Of a DNA stretch of 64,000 bases, positions 1 through 8,119 are shown piece by piece (position 1 is the stretch's first letter; each line of letters begins with the position of its first letter). The position numbers were made by a program, and so were the translations under genes. The notes under the pieces are model-generated. The model was not told the DNA's origin. It worked only from the letters and a program-made list of their open reading frames with translations, and searched no databases. Source of the DNA: Qipengyuania vulgaris (GTDB lineage Bacteria > Pseudomonadota > Alphaproteobacteria > Sphingomonadales > Sphingomonadaceae); contig NZ_WTYC01000005.1 in assembly GCF_009827325.1 (NCBI RefSeq), positions 124,001 to 188,000 of the forward strand, given 5' to 3'.

Positions 1-48
1 TTGGGCTTGGGGTCGTGAGCATGGTGTTTGCGGGCCAGCGACTCAGGC

Positions 49-408
49 TTATCCGTTCGAGGCGTAGGGCGTATTCTCGACCAGGTGGCGATTGTAATCG
101 GGGGCTCCGTCGTTCCACCAGACCGGGCCCCGCTCCCCGAGCGATACCTTGGCTTCGTGCACACGGACGCGCGCTGCCTTCTCCGCTTCGGGGTCTTCCT
201 GACGTTTCGCGATGCCGACGGCACGGCGCGCGTCCATCAATTCCGCTACCAGCGATTCGCGGGCACCTTCGGAAAGTGCAGGATTGCTTGCGCGCCAGAG
301 CCTTCCGCGCACGATGATATAACGCCGGTCGGGAGTGTATTCGGGCTGGTCGCTCAGGCTGCGTCGCGCTTGCGGCGGTTGGCGGCAAGATCGACCACCG
401 ATCCGCAA
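49..408 (-). CDS. Conserved hypothetical small protein, start uncertain
   Basis: The reading frame gives up to 119 residues. The part with protein-like character begins around SDQPEYTPDRRY and continues through RGRLWR to a C-terminal GPVWWNDGAPDYNRH stretch; I recall this type of protein as a conserved alphaproteobacterial unknown, without a function. It follows the HxlR gene on the same strand. The only ATG (position 408) would overlap that gene by 55 bases and adds low-quality residues. A CTG at 357, overlapping the HxlR stop as CTGA, sits exactly where homologous-looking sequence starts, but no ribosome binding site is visible. The protein is charged, with no signal peptide or membrane segment. 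Function not known. Confidence 0.6.
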   Translation of the reverse strand: MRIGGRSCRQPPQARRSLSDQPEYTPDRRYIIVRGRLWRASNPALSEGARESLVAELMDARRAVGIAKRQEDPEAEKAARVRVHEAKVSLGERGPVWWNDGAPDYNRHLVENTPYASNG

Positions 409-908
409 TCCAGTTCCGCACCCTGCGAGGCCTTCGTTCCGTCGGCGCGTATGCCGAGATTCGCGCGTTCCACCAGATGGAGGTCCTGCGGCCCCAGGAT
501 ACGCCCGTCATGGCTCAGGATGGAGGTAGGCCCGATAGGAAGCCGGTCACGTTCATCCACGAGGACGGGGTTTTCGATAACTTCGGCCCCGTATTTCTGA
601 CCCCACTGGCGCAGCGAGACCATGGCGGGAAGCAGATCGAAGCCCTTTTCGGTCAGGCGGTACTCGATCTTGCGGCGATCGTCGGGACAGGGATCGCGTT
701 TGAGAATCCCGTGTTCGACCAGCTTGGCGAGGCGGTTCGAGAGGATATTGCGAGCGATACCCAGTTCGCTGAGGAATTCCTCGAAATGGTGCAGGCCATT
801 GAAGCTGGCGCGCAGGATCATGAAACTCCAGCGTTCGCCCATCACTTCGAGCGCCTGCGGCAAGCCGCATTCGGTAAGTTCGCGCAACGGTTCGCGGATA
901 TCGCCCAT
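354..908 (-). CDS. HxlR-family winged-helix transcriptional regulator
   Basis: Small MarR-like DNA-binding protein of the HxlR group, 184 residues. The N-terminal ~110 residues carry the family pattern: CGLPQALEVMGERWSF, then the recognition region GIARNILSNRLAKLVEHGIL and a wing with RRKIEYRLTEKG. A C-terminal extension of about 70 residues is longer than in minimal HxlR proteins and has no recognisable domain. ATG at 908 is chosen because a purine-rich AGGAAGAGGA lies just upstream; an earlier ATG at 965 would intrude on the control region. It is divergent from the secreted-protein gene at 1096, and the shared intergenic region holds dyad sequences that it probably binds. The inducing signal cannot be read from the sequence. 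Confidence 0.9.
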   Translation of the reverse strand: MGDIREPLRELTECGLPQALEVMGERWSFMILRASFNGLHHFEEFLSELGIARNILSNRLAKLVEHGILKRDPCPDDRRKIEYRLTEKGFDLLPAMVSLRQWGQKYGAEVIENPVLVDERDRLPIGPTSILSHDGRILGPQDLHLVERANLGIRADGTKASQGAELDCGSVVDLAANRRKRDAA

Positions 909-978
909 AGAAATCAGTCCTCTTCCTGCAACCTGTCTAGCGCAAAATCCGCTGAGTCCAAACATTTAGAAAAAACGA

Positions 979-1039
979 GTTGCATATCGAAACCTATAAG
1001 CATAGGTAGTGATTCGCAACCAGTTGCAAATCGAAACTT
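979..1039. promoter_or_regulatory. Candidate HxlR operator region between divergent genes
   Basis: The 187-base gap between the HxlR gene and the gene at 1096 holds a perfect 6-bp inverted repeat, ACCTAT-AAGC-ATAGGT (992-1007). Around it a weaker extended dyad matches at 12 of 17 positions (arms starting TTGC at 980 and at 1019 on the opposite strand). GTTGCAnATCGAAACnT is directly repeated at 979-995 and 1023-1039. Autoregulated divergent HxlR operators are common in the family, so operator function is an inference. Confidence 0.5.
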
Positions 1040-1095
1040 AGTTGCTGTTTTCGCAATTGCTGTTGTCAAAAATGCATTCTTCGAAAGGTTTCGAC

Positions 1096-1437
1096 ATGAC
1101 CCTCTCCAATTCTCCCTCCGCCAAGCTCGGCGTTTTCGGCGCCGCCATTCTCTATACTGCCGCAGGTTTCGGCGCCCTGATCGCGCCGAGCGCAGCAGAA
1201 GCGCGTGACAGCGCCCCCTTCTACACTGCCGAACTCTCGCAACCTGCTACGGAACGCACCGTAATTGCCGGAGGCGTCGCCTGGACCTGCCAGGGTACGA
1301 CTTGCGTCGCGCCCAAGGGCACCTCGCGCCCGCTACGCGTATGCCGCGAACTTCAGCGCGATACCGGCGATGTGGTCGCCTTCACCGCCAAGGGCGAAGC
1401 GCTCGAAGCCGACAAGCTGGCGAAGTGCAACGGCTGA
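1096..1437 (+). CDS. Secreted CC_3452-like conserved protein
   Basis: 113 residues. The N-terminus has an Ala/Gly-rich hydrophobic stretch ending GALIAPSAAEA, a probable signal peptide, followed by a small exported domain with three cysteines (WTCQGTTC and the VCREL region) and the motif GGVAWTCQG. This resembles the CC_3452 family of small periplasmic proteins of Caulobacter and sphingomonads; function unknown. ATG at 1096 is preferred over the upstream ATGs at 1042 and 1072 because GAAAGG sits eight bases before it. The gene is divergent from the HxlR regulator and is the likely regulatory target. A strong hairpin terminator follows. Confidence 0.75.
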   Translation: MTLSNSPSAKLGVFGAAILYTAAGFGALIAPSAAEARDSAPFYTAELSQPATERTVIAGGVAWTCQGTTCVAPKGTSRPLRVCRELQRDTGDVVAFTAKGEALEADKLAKCNG

Positions 1438-1483
1438 ACCGTCACGATCCCTCCCCACCCCCTCTCCATCAGGGTGGACCTTC

Positions 1484-1514
1484 AAGCCCCGGCGTTAACC
1501 GCCGGGGCTTTTTC
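1484..1514. terminator. Bidirectional rho-independent terminator
   Basis: Perfect 11-bp stem AAGCCCCGGCG / CGCCGGGGCTT with a 5-base TTAAC loop (1495-1499), followed by a T run on the + strand and preceded by the complementary A pair. It lies between the convergent gene ends at 1437 (+) and 1516 (-) and can serve both. Confidence 0.9.
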
Positions 1515-1515
1515 G

Positions 1516-2130
1516 TCAGATGAGCCCGCGTGCCTTCAGATCGGATTCGAGCAATTCCGCATCGGTGAAGTGATGCACCTGCCAGCCGCAATCCCTGGCG
1601 GCAGCGATATTGTCAGGATTGTCGTCGATGAAGAGCATCGCTTCCGGCGCGTAGCCGAAACGGTCCGCCGACAGCGCAAAGATTGCCGGGTCGGGCTTCG
1701 CGATCCGCTCGACCCCGGACACCACGATCTCGCGAAAGCGATCGAAAATTGCGTGCTGCGGGCGAAAACCGGCCCAGAAGGCATCGGCGAAATTGGTGAT
1801 GGCGAACAGGGGCACGCCGCGTGTGTCCAGCCGTTCGACCAGTTCATGGCTGCCTTCGACAGGCCCCGGAATGGTCTCGTTGAACCTTGTCGCATAGGCG
1901 TGGATTTCCGCAGAGAAATCCGGAAACCGGGCAATCCGATCAAGAACCAGCTTTGTCAGGGGCTGTCCGGAATCGTGGAGATAATGCCATTCCTCGGTAA
2001 CGACCTCGCTGAGTATCTTCTCAAGCCGTGCGGCATCGCTGGTCATCTTCTCGAACAGCAGGCGCATGTCCCATCGATAGAGCACGCGCCCGACGTCGAA
2101 GACGACGGCGTCGACCGGCTGTCCGTTCAT
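1516..2130 (-). CDS. HAD-superfamily hydrolase, YihX-like
   Basis: 204-residue cytosolic phosphatase-type protein. Motif I is FDVGRVL near residue 12, motif III is GVERIAKPDPAIF, and motif IV is FIDDNPDNI; the helical cap lies between motifs I and II. Motif I reads DxG rather than DxD: the second aspartate typical of HAD phosphatases is replaced by glycine, as in the YihX (glucose-1-phosphatase) and epoxide-hydrolase N-domain group. That supports a sugar-phosphate or related substrate, but the substrate is not determinable. ATG at 2130 gives a start directly ahead of the catalytic strand; the ATG 33 bases upstream adds an unlikely extension. It runs away from rpmJ on the same strand. Confidence 0.85.
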   Translation of the reverse strand: MNGQPVDAVVFDVGRVLYRWDMRLLFEKMTSDAARLEKILSEVVTEEWHYLHDSGQPLTKLVLDRIARFPDFSAEIHAYATRFNETIPGPVEGSHELVERLDTRGVPLFAITNFADAFWAGFRPQHAIFDRFREIVVSGVERIAKPDPAIFALSADRFGYAPEAMLFIDDNPDNIAAARDCGWQVHHFTDAELLESDLKARGLI

Positions 2131-2223
2131 AAAGCTGGTTCCCCAAATGCGAACGGCCCGCACTCCCTTCGGAGCCGGGCCGGTCGGTGCAAGTCGCGGG
2201 ATGAATTCCCGCGCAGCCGAAGC

Positions 2224-2349
2224 TTAGCCCTGGCGGGCCTTGAAGCGACGGTTGGTCTTGTTGATGACGTAAGTGCGGCCGCGACGACGGATCACGCGGC
2301 AATCGCGGTGACGGCTCTTGAGCGACTTGAGGCTGTTGCGGATCTTCAT
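2224..2349 (-). CDS. rpmJ: 50S ribosomal protein L36
   Basis: 41-codon gene. The translation starts [16 protein letters not shown], contains the basic core [15 protein letters not shown] and ends FKARQG. This is the 41-residue L36 form that lacks the full set of zinc-binding cysteines (only one Cys), common in alphaproteobacteria. It is a small basic protein of the large ribosomal subunit. It stands between galE and the HAD gene as a single cistron, which is common for this paralogue. Confidence 0.95.
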   Translation of the reverse strand: MKIRNSLKSLKSRHRDCRVIRRRGRTYVINKTNRRFKARQG

Positions 2350-2438
2350 CGTTTCTCTCTGCAAATAAATACGCGCCGGAGATTGGTCCCCGACGCGCCA
2401 ATTTCAAGCGGGCCCGTTAACGGCGGAGGCGATTCTGG

Positions 2439-3452
2439 TCAAGCTTTTCCACGAATTTCGGAGAGCCTGCGTTCCCATTGAAGTGCGTGGGTGATGATTT
2501 CGCCAAGATCGTCGTGCTTCGGCTGCCACGGCAGCATCTCGCGAATGCGGCCGGGATCGGAAACCAGTTCGGCCGGATCGCCGGCGCGCCTGGCCTCCAT
2601 CCGGCGCTCGATATGGGTGTTCGTCACCCGGTCGACCGCGTCGAGGACTTCAAGGACGGAAAAGCCCCGCCCGTATCCGCAGTTCATAGTGAGCGAGCGG
2701 TCGGGTGCTGCTATCAGCGCCTCCATCGCAAGCACATGGGCGTCGGCAAGATCGCTGACGTGGATGTAATCGCGCACCCCCGTCCCATCGGGCGTGTCGT
2801 AATCCGTGCCGAAAACCGAGACGCCGTCCCGCTTGCCCGACGCAGCCTCGCAAGCGACCTTGATCAGATGGGTGGCGCCTGCAGTGGACTGGCCGCTCCG
2901 CCCCTGCGGATCCGCACCCGCGACGTTGAAATAGCGCAGCGCGCAGAAGTTGAAACCATGGGCCACGCTTGCATCGGCGAGCATCTGTTCGGCCATCAGC
3001 TTCGACCAGCCATAGGGATTGATCGGCTGTTTCGGCGCATCCTCTGCAATCGGCGAGGTTTCCGGAATTCCATAGGTCGCAGCAGTCGAGGAGAAAATGA
3101 AATGCTCCACGCCGCCGGCCACCGCAGCTTCAATCAGCGCGCGGCTTTTGACCGTGTTGTTCTCGTAATATTTCAGCGGCTGTTCGACCGATTCGGGGAC
3201 GATGATCGAACCGGCGAAGTGCATGATAGCCTTTGTGCCCTGCTCGAGAAAAATCTGTTCGAGCAGGATTCCGTCCGCAATGTCGCCCTCGTAGAACGGA
3301 ACGCTATCCGGCACCGCGAATGGGAAGCCGGTAGAGAGATTGTCTATTACCGCAACGGGCCAGCCAGCATCCTTCAGGGCAAGCACCGCGTGGCTGCCGA
3401 TATAGCCTGCCCCTCCCGTGACGAGCACGGGTACTTTCGCATCACGATCCAT
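2439..3452 (-). CDS. galE: UDP-glucose 4-epimerase
   Basis: 337 residues, an extended short-chain dehydrogenase that interconverts UDP-glucose and UDP-galactose with bound NAD. The nucleotide-binding motif TGGAGYIGS is at residues 12-20. The catalytic Ser/Thr and Tyr-Lys are seen in SSTAATYG and YGWSK; RYFNVAGADPQG and GVRDYIHVSDLA are diagnostic for GalE. ATG at 3452 (MDRDAKVPV) starts immediately before the first beta strand; the frame stays open far upstream but without homologous sequence. It probably supplies UDP-galactose for surface polysaccharide. It is divergent from the DUF4136 lipoprotein at 3577. Confidence 0.95.
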   Translation of the reverse strand: MDRDAKVPVLVTGGAGYIGSHAVLALKDAGWPVAVIDNLSTGFPFAVPDSVPFYEGDIADGILLEQIFLEQGTKAIMHFAGSIIVPESVEQPLKYYENNTVKSRALIEAAVAGGVEHFIFSSTAATYGIPETSPIAEDAPKQPINPYGWSKLMAEQMLADASVAHGFNFCALRYFNVAGADPQGRSGQSTAGATHLIKVACEAASGKRDGVSVFGTDYDTPDGTGVRDYIHVSDLADAHVLAMEALIAAPDRSLTMNCGYGRGFSVLEVLDAVDRVTNTHIERRMEARRAGDPAELVSDPGRIREMLPWQPKHDDLGEIITHALQWERRLSEIRGKA

Positions 3453-3576
3453 GACCGTGCGCCTAGCACAGCTTGCAGCAAGGGCAATCGCACAGGGGAT
3501 CGGGGAAGGTCGGCGGAGCCATGTCGCAGGCCGAGCGTTGGGGTTGGACAGTCTCTGCCACATGAAAGGTCGCAAG

Positions 3577-4182
3577 ATGACAATCAAATCAGCAATCGCT
3601 GCAACTCTGGCCGCCGTCACGCTTTCGGCCTGTTCGACCACGCCCGGACCGGTGGAGGTGACGCGCTTCGTTGCACCCGAAGCCACTGCCCAGCTGGGAC
3701 AAGGCACCATATTCGTAGAGAGCGCGCCCGGCATGGATGGCGACAGCCTTTCGGCTGCGCCCTATAAGTCCGCGGTAGCCGATGAACTGCGTCGCCTTGG
3801 CTATACGGAGACGGATCGCGCCTCCGCCTCCCAGATCGCGGCCGTATCGTTTGAGCGATATGTCATGACCGCCGAAGGTCGGCGCTCCCCTGTGAGCGTG
3901 GGAGTGGGCGGTAGTACCGGAACATATGGTTCCGGCGTCGGGCTCGGTCTCGGCATCAATCTGGGCGGCGGAGAGCGCGACAAGGTCGGCACGCAGCTCG
4001 GCGTGACGATCCGCGATTCGGCAACTTCACAGAACCTCTGGGAGGGCCGCGCAGACTTCCGCGTTGCGGAAAACTCGCCCCTTGCGCAATCGCAGGCGAA
4101 CGCCCAGACGGTCGCCGCCGCGCTGTTCAGCGAATTTCCCGGCAATAATGGCGAAACAGTAGAAATTGAGGTTCCCGAGTGA
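3577..4182 (+). CDS. DUF4136 lipoprotein
   Basis: 201 residues. A lipoprotein signal ([11 protein letters not shown], Cys about residue 20) predicts lipidation and outer-membrane or periplasmic anchoring. The mature part follows the DUF4136 plan: an N-terminal beta strand region, a glycine-rich segment ([13 protein letters not shown]) and a C-terminal block ending [13 protein letters not shown]. Start ATG 3577 is chosen because AAAGG lies at proper spacing; ATG 3562 is in frame but overlaps that site. Its stop overlaps the GTG start of the next gene by four bases (GTGA), so the two are translationally coupled. The family function is unknown. A paralogue lies at 42788. Confidence 0.85.
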   Translation: MTIKSAIAATLAAVTLSACSTTPGPVEVTRFVAPEATAQLGQGTIFVESAPGMDGDSLSAAPYKSAVADELRRLGYTETDRASASQIAAVSFERYVMTAEGRRSPVSVGVGGSTGTYGSGVGLGLGINLGGGERDKVGTQLGVTIRDSATSQNLWEGRADFRVAENSPLAQSQANAQTVAAALFSEFPGNNGETVEIEVPE

Positions 4183-5318
4183 GTGATATCCGGATCGATG
4201 CAGCTTTCGACAGCGGCAATATCGAAGTCCTGTCGGTAGAAGGCGCAACCGCCCGTCTGGCCATTCCCCGGGATACGAATAGCGAATTCAAGCAGTGGTT
4301 TCACTTTCGCGTCTCGGGCGCTGCGGGCCGCGAACTCGTACTCAAGATCACCCAGCTTTCGAACAGCGCTTATCCCGGCGGCTGGCCCGACTATGACGCC
4401 TGCGTATCCGAAGACCGCGACTATTGGGGCCGAGCCGCTTCGAGCTACGACGAAAGCGAAGAAGGCGGAACGCTGACGATCCGCTATACGCCTGCCAGCG
4501 ATATCGCCTATTTCGCCTATTTCGCCCCCTATTCGATGGAGCGCCATCACGATCTCGTCGCCGAGGCCGCGGCTTCGGAAGGGGTGACCCATACTCACCT
4601 CGGCAATACGCTGGACGGCCAGCCGATCGATTGCCTCGAGATGGGCGACGGCAATTTCAACGTGTGGCTCTACGCCCGCCAGCACCCGGGCGAAACGCAG
4701 GCCGAGTGGTGGATGGAAGGCGCCTTGGAAGTGCTCACCGATCCATCCGACAGCGTCGGGCGCAAACTGCGCCAGCGGTGCCGCCTGCATCTCGTGCCCA
4801 ACTGCAACCCGGACGGTTCGAAGCGGGGGAACCTGCGCGTCAACGCGGCGGGCGCCAACCTGAACCGCGAGTGGGAAAACCCCAGCGCCGAACGCAGTCC
4901 GGAAGTGCTCGCCATCCGTAACTACATGGACAAGACCGGCGTGGATTTCGCCATGGACGTTCACGGGGACGAAGCGATCCCGGTCAGTTTCCTTGCCGGC
5001 TACGAAGGCATCCCGTCCTGGACCGAAGAGCATGGCGAGCGTTATTACAGCTACGAACGCATCCTCGACCGCCGTACGCCCGATTTCCAGACCGAGTTCG
5101 GCTATACCAAGGCCGCCCCGGGCAAGGCCAATCTCGCGATGAGCACCAACCAGGTTGCAGAACGCTTCGGCGCGACCGCGATGACCTTGGAAATGCCCTA
5201 CAAGGACAACAAGGCAGATCCCGAGCCCGAACAGGGCTGGAGCCCGGAACGCTGCAAGATGCTGGCCCGCGACTGCCTTGCTTCACTGGTAGAATGGATG
5301 GACGAGCGCGGCATCTGA
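4179..5318 (+). CDS. M14-family zinc carboxypeptidase (cytosolic type)
   Basis: 379 residues. The first ~130 residues form the beta-sandwich domain that precedes the catalytic domain in cytosolic M14 carboxypeptidases. Zinc ligands are HPGE (His169, Glu172) and His262 in DVHGDE; the substrate-binding NPDG and NLNREW motifs follow, and Glu338 in TLEMPYKDN is the expected catalytic base. There is no signal peptide, so it acts in the cytosol, presumably trimming C-terminal residues from peptides or modified proteins. The start is GTG overlapping the previous stop, giving coupling to the DUF4136 lipoprotein. Whether the two cooperate is unknown. Confidence 0.9.
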   Translation: MSDIRIDAAFDSGNIEVLSVEGATARLAIPRDTNSEFKQWFHFRVSGAAGRELVLKITQLSNSAYPGGWPDYDACVSEDRDYWGRAASSYDESEEGGTLTIRYTPASDIAYFAYFAPYSMERHHDLVAEAAASEGVTHTHLGNTLDGQPIDCLEMGDGNFNVWLYARQHPGETQAEWWMEGALEVLTDPSDSVGRKLRQRCRLHLVPNCNPDGSKRGNLRVNAAGANLNREWENPSAERSPEVLAIRNYMDKTGVDFAMDVHGDEAIPVSFLAGYEGIPSWTEEHGERYYSYERILDRRTPDFQTEFGYTKAAPGKANLAMSTNQVAERFGATAMTLEMPYKDNKADPEPEQGWSPERCKMLARDCLASLVEWMDERGI

Positions 5319-5334
5319 GCCGCGCCCGGCCAAC

Positions 5335-6360
5335 TCAGCGCACGATCGGCTCCAGGAGGGCGATCGTGCGCGCATCGGCGTCCACTTCCACCATCCCGCC
5401 ATGGGGCAGGCTCAATTGTCCGCGATGATGGCCGATGTTCGCGCCTGCAAACGCGGGAATGCCGAGCGGCTCCAGATAGGCAGTGAGCAAATCGTCGAGC
5501 GTCTGGCCCGCGTAGTCCGGATCGGAATTCGCACAACTGCGGCACCGCCCGAAAACAACGCCCGATAGCTGGCCCAACACGCCTGCCAGCGAGAGTTGCT
5601 GCAGCATCCGGTCGATCCGGTATTCTTCTTCATTCACGTCTTCGAGGAACAGGATCGCGCCGCCAAAATCGGGGACGTAGGCCGATCCCATCATCGTCGA
5701 GAGTACAGTCAGGTTGCCGCCCAGCAATCTGCCGCGTGCCTTGCCCGATCGGATCGTTCTTCCCTGCGGCCCCTGTGCAAGTTCGATTTCGGTGCTCAGG
5801 ACCGGTGTCTCGCCCGTGAAGGCGAGCCGCCACAGGCTTTCCCAGCTTGCCTTTGGCCAGGGACTGCCAGCATTGGGCGCATGGAGGGTGGGAAAGCCAG
5901 CGTTTGCCGCAATCGCGAGGTGCAGCGAGGTCACATCGCTATAGCCGATGACAAGTTTGGGATTATCGCGGATCAGATCCCAGTCCAGCATCTGGAGCAG
6001 CCGCGCCCCGCCCCAGCCGCCGCGAATGGCGAAGATCGCGCTTACGCTTTCGTCGGCGAACATCGCCTCGAGATCGCGCGCCCGCTGGCTGTCCGTTCCG
6101 GCGAGGTAGCCGTCGCTTGCCATCACATTTGCGCCCAGTTTCGGCACCAGCCCCATTCCGCGGATATTGTGCTGGGCGAAGGCTATCTCCTCGTCGCTCA
6201 CCGCGCTGGCCGGGGCCACGAGGCCTACCGTGTCGCCCAGCGCGATGCGCCGCGGCTGGCGGTGCAACTTGGGGGGCGCCGCGGCGTGAGCGAGCGAAGG
6301 TGCGCCAGCCGCCAGAGACATCGCGGCAAGACCGCCGAGGGCGGCGCGCCGGTCGATCAT
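5335..6360 (-). CDS. ldcA: LD-carboxypeptidase, S66 family, exported
   Basis: 341 residues, serine peptidase family S66. The family cleaves the terminal D-Ala from the tetrapeptide of recycled or mature murein. The catalytic Ser141 lies in GYSDVTSLH; the expected Glu and His partners are in FLEDVNEEEYR and NIGHHRGQ. The N-terminus MIDRRAALGGLAAMSLAAG has a twin-arginine-like pair and a hydrophobic stretch ending AHA, so it is exported, possibly by Tat, unlike cytosolic E. coli LdcA. Its ATG overlaps the cytidine deaminase stop by four bases. It ends a run with the GH25-like and UPF0262 genes, which suggests a peptidoglycan link. Confidence 0.9.
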   Translation of the reverse strand: MIDRRAALGGLAAMSLAAGAPSLAHAAAPPKLHRQPRRIALGDTVGLVAPASAVSDEEIAFAQHNIRGMGLVPKLGANVMASDGYLAGTDSQRARDLEAMFADESVSAIFAIRGGWGGARLLQMLDWDLIRDNPKLVIGYSDVTSLHLAIAANAGFPTLHAPNAGSPWPKASWESLWRLAFTGETPVLSTEIELAQGPQGRTIRSGKARGRLLGGNLTVLSTMMGSAYVPDFGGAILFLEDVNEEEYRIDRMLQQLSLAGVLGQLSGVVFGRCRSCANSDPDYAGQTLDDLLTAYLEPLGIPAFAGANIGHHRGQLSLPHGGMVEVDADARTIALLEPIVR

Positions 6361-6761
6361 ACGAGGCTGGCAGGCCCGAATGCATGCGGGAGGAGCTCGC
6401 TGAGCTTCACCCGGTGCACCTCCTGCGGTCCCACGCACAGGATCAGCGGATCGGTCCCGCCCAGTTGCGCAAGTTCGTTGAGCACCTGTCGGCAGCGGCC
6501 GCAGGGGGTGATCGGTTCGTCGCCCGGACCCGTAACCGCGACCGCTTCCAGCCCGCCGCGGAGCCCGTCAGCCATGGCCTTCGATACCGCCACGGTTTCG
6601 GCGCAAAGTGCAAGGCCATAGCTGGCATTCTCGATATTGGTGCCGGTCACCACGCTCCCATCGGCAAAACGCAAGGCGCTGCCCACGGCGAAATTCGAAT
6701 AGGGAGAATAGGAGTTTTGCGCGGCCTTGCGGGCGGCAGCGATCAGGTCGTCGTCGGTCAT
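6357..6761 (-). CDS. cdd: Cytidine deaminase
   Basis: 134 residues, the homotetrameric three-cysteine type. It deaminates cytidine and deoxycytidine to uridine forms in pyrimidine salvage. Zinc ligands and the catalytic Glu are in LCAETVAV and PCGRCRQVL; the substrate-binding N-terminal NSYSPYSNFAVG and TGTNIENASYG are intact. Length matches the family. It lies 9 bases after the GH25-like gene and overlaps the LD-carboxypeptidase gene by four bases, so it belongs to the same transcription unit. Confidence 0.96.
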   Translation of the reverse strand: MTDDDLIAAARKAAQNSYSPYSNFAVGSALRFADGSVVTGTNIENASYGLALCAETVAVSKAMADGLRGGLEAVAVTGPGDEPITPCGRCRQVLNELAQLGGTDPLILCVGPQEVHRVKLSELLPHAFGPASLV

Positions 6762-6770
6762 GCTTGCGGC

Positions 6771-7475
6771 TTACGGTCGCACGACCAGCCAGCGCAAGGG
6801 GTTCTCCGCCGCCTCGCTGAGATAGGACGAGTTCGCGGTCCAGACCATCCATGGCCGTCCGCCATAATCGGGCTCCTGCATGTCTCCCTCCAGCCAGAGC
6901 GCGCGTTCGAGACGGCGTGCGGGGCGATAGCGAGCCTCGAATTCCTCGCTCGGGGCAAGCACGGCGGGGGCTTCGGTATGCGATTCGATCTGGTTGACCA
7001 GCGTCAGCAATTCGCTCTGTACCGCCGCTTCGGAAACGCTCTCGAAGCACTCGTCGGTCGTGCGGGACAGCCGGATCGCGGGAGGCAGCAAGTCGGCATC
7101 GCGCGGGACAATGGTGACGTAATTCGCCGATTGCCCGTCGGCGGTTTCGCACGGATCGAACAAATGGACCGCGCCGACCTGCAATCCGGCCTCGCGCGCC
7201 GCGGCGAGATTGCGCGAGAAATTGGCGTCCTTGCCGCGGGCGCCGCGACTGGCCTCGAGATAGACGAACTCGGCCCCCAGGCCCTTCAGCACTTCGAAAT
7301 CTACTGCGCCATCGTTCTCGCCGACGAGGGCGCCCTGATCCGGATAGGCCTGGTCGTCAGGTCTCCAGCTCTGCTGCTCGTATTCAAGGTACAGCCAGTA
7401 CCCCGCACCGATCAGCCCTGCGAGCAGCAGCAGCTTGATCAGGAGGCCGCCGCGGCCCTTCTTGCGTTTCGCCAT
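6771..7475 (-). CDS. Membrane-anchored GH25 (lysozyme-like) protein
   Basis: 234 residues. An N-terminal basic patch (MAKRKKGRGG) and one hydrophobic helix, about residues 10-28, anchor it in the inner membrane with the domain outside. The rest resembles glycoside hydrolase family 25: GENDGAVDFEVL resembles the family's first strand, and EFVYLEASRG corresponds to the segment that holds the catalytic glutamate in GH25 enzymes, although it is divergent. It could cut murein glycan or have lost activity. The gene sits between UPF0262 (6-base gap) and cdd (9-base gap) in an operon with an LD-carboxypeptidase, which supports a cell-wall role. Confidence 0.7.
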   Translation of the reverse strand: MAKRKKGRGGLLIKLLLLAGLIGAGYWLYLEYEQQSWRPDDQAYPDQGALVGENDGAVDFEVLKGLGAEFVYLEASRGARGKDANFSRNLAAAREAGLQVGAVHLFDPCETADGQSANYVTIVPRDADLLPPAIRLSRTTDECFESVSEAAVQSELLTLVNQIESHTEAPAVLAPSEEFEARYRPARRLERALWLEGDMQEPDYGGRPWMVWTANSSYLSEAAENPLRWLVVRP

Positions 7476-7481
7476 CGCCGA

Positions 7482-7985
7482 TCAGCCCTTGATGTGCAGG
7501 ACGCAGATGAGGGTGAACAGGCGGCGCGCGGTGGCGAAATCGGTTTCGACCTTGCCCTCCAGCCGCTCGAGCAGCAGTTCGGCGGCGCGGTTGTGTACGC
7601 CGCGGCGCGCCATATCGATCGTCTCGATCTCGCCAGGGGTCGCCTTGCGGATCGCTTGGTAATAACTGTCGCAGATGGCAAAATATTCGCGGATCGGCCG
7701 GCGGAAACGGGCGAGGCCGAGCAGCAGTTCCTCCAGGACGGTATCCTCGCTGTCCGCGATGGTCATGAGCAGCCGCCCGTCGCGCACGGCGAGGCGCAGA
7801 TGATAGGGGCCGCCCGACCCGCGCTCGGCTGCGCGCACCGGCCTGAACGTGTTTTCCTCGATCAGGTCGAAGATCGCGATCCGGCGTTCCTGTTCGACAT
7901 CGGCGTTGCGCCAGATGATCGTCTCTTCATCGAGATCGATCTTCGCAATGCGCTGGTCGCCGGAAGGGGTGGTTGAATCGCTCAT
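7482..7985 (-). CDS. UPF0262 family protein
   Basis: 167 residues. The family signature is clear: RIAKIDLDEETIIWRN, EQERRIAIFDLIEEN, and the long helix HNRAAELLLERLEGKVETD followed by ARRLFTLICVLHI. UPF0262 proteins occur in alphaproteobacteria and have no assigned function. ATG at 7985 (MSDSTTPSG) is chosen; a further upstream ATG would add a poor, Arg/Lys-rich extension towards dnaB. It is the promoter-proximal gene of the leftward run with the GH25-like protein, cdd and the LD-carboxypeptidase, and is divergent from dnaB with a 134-base gap. Confidence 0.85.
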   Translation of the reverse strand: MSDSTTPSGDQRIAKIDLDEETIIWRNADVEQERRIAIFDLIEENTFRPVRAAERGSGGPYHLRLAVRDGRLLMTIADSEDTVLEELLLGLARFRRPIREYFAICDSYYQAIRKATPGEIETIDMARRGVHNRAAELLLERLEGKVETDFATARRLFTLICVLHIKG

Positions 7986-8119
7986 CGTCCGAAGCTGCTT
8001 TCGCAACTGCGGCGAGGCGGGGCAAGGTCGATCTTTTTTTCGGCCATCCACAGGCCTGTCCTCACTCCTGCCGATCGCGGCGGTTCAATCTGCACCGCGC
8101 TTGCTGCATGGTGCCGCGC

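Noticed and set aside
1-22. Possible gene start on the minus strand (ATG at 22)
   Set aside because: Only seven codons lie in the window and no ribosome binding site is seen, so nothing can be claimed.
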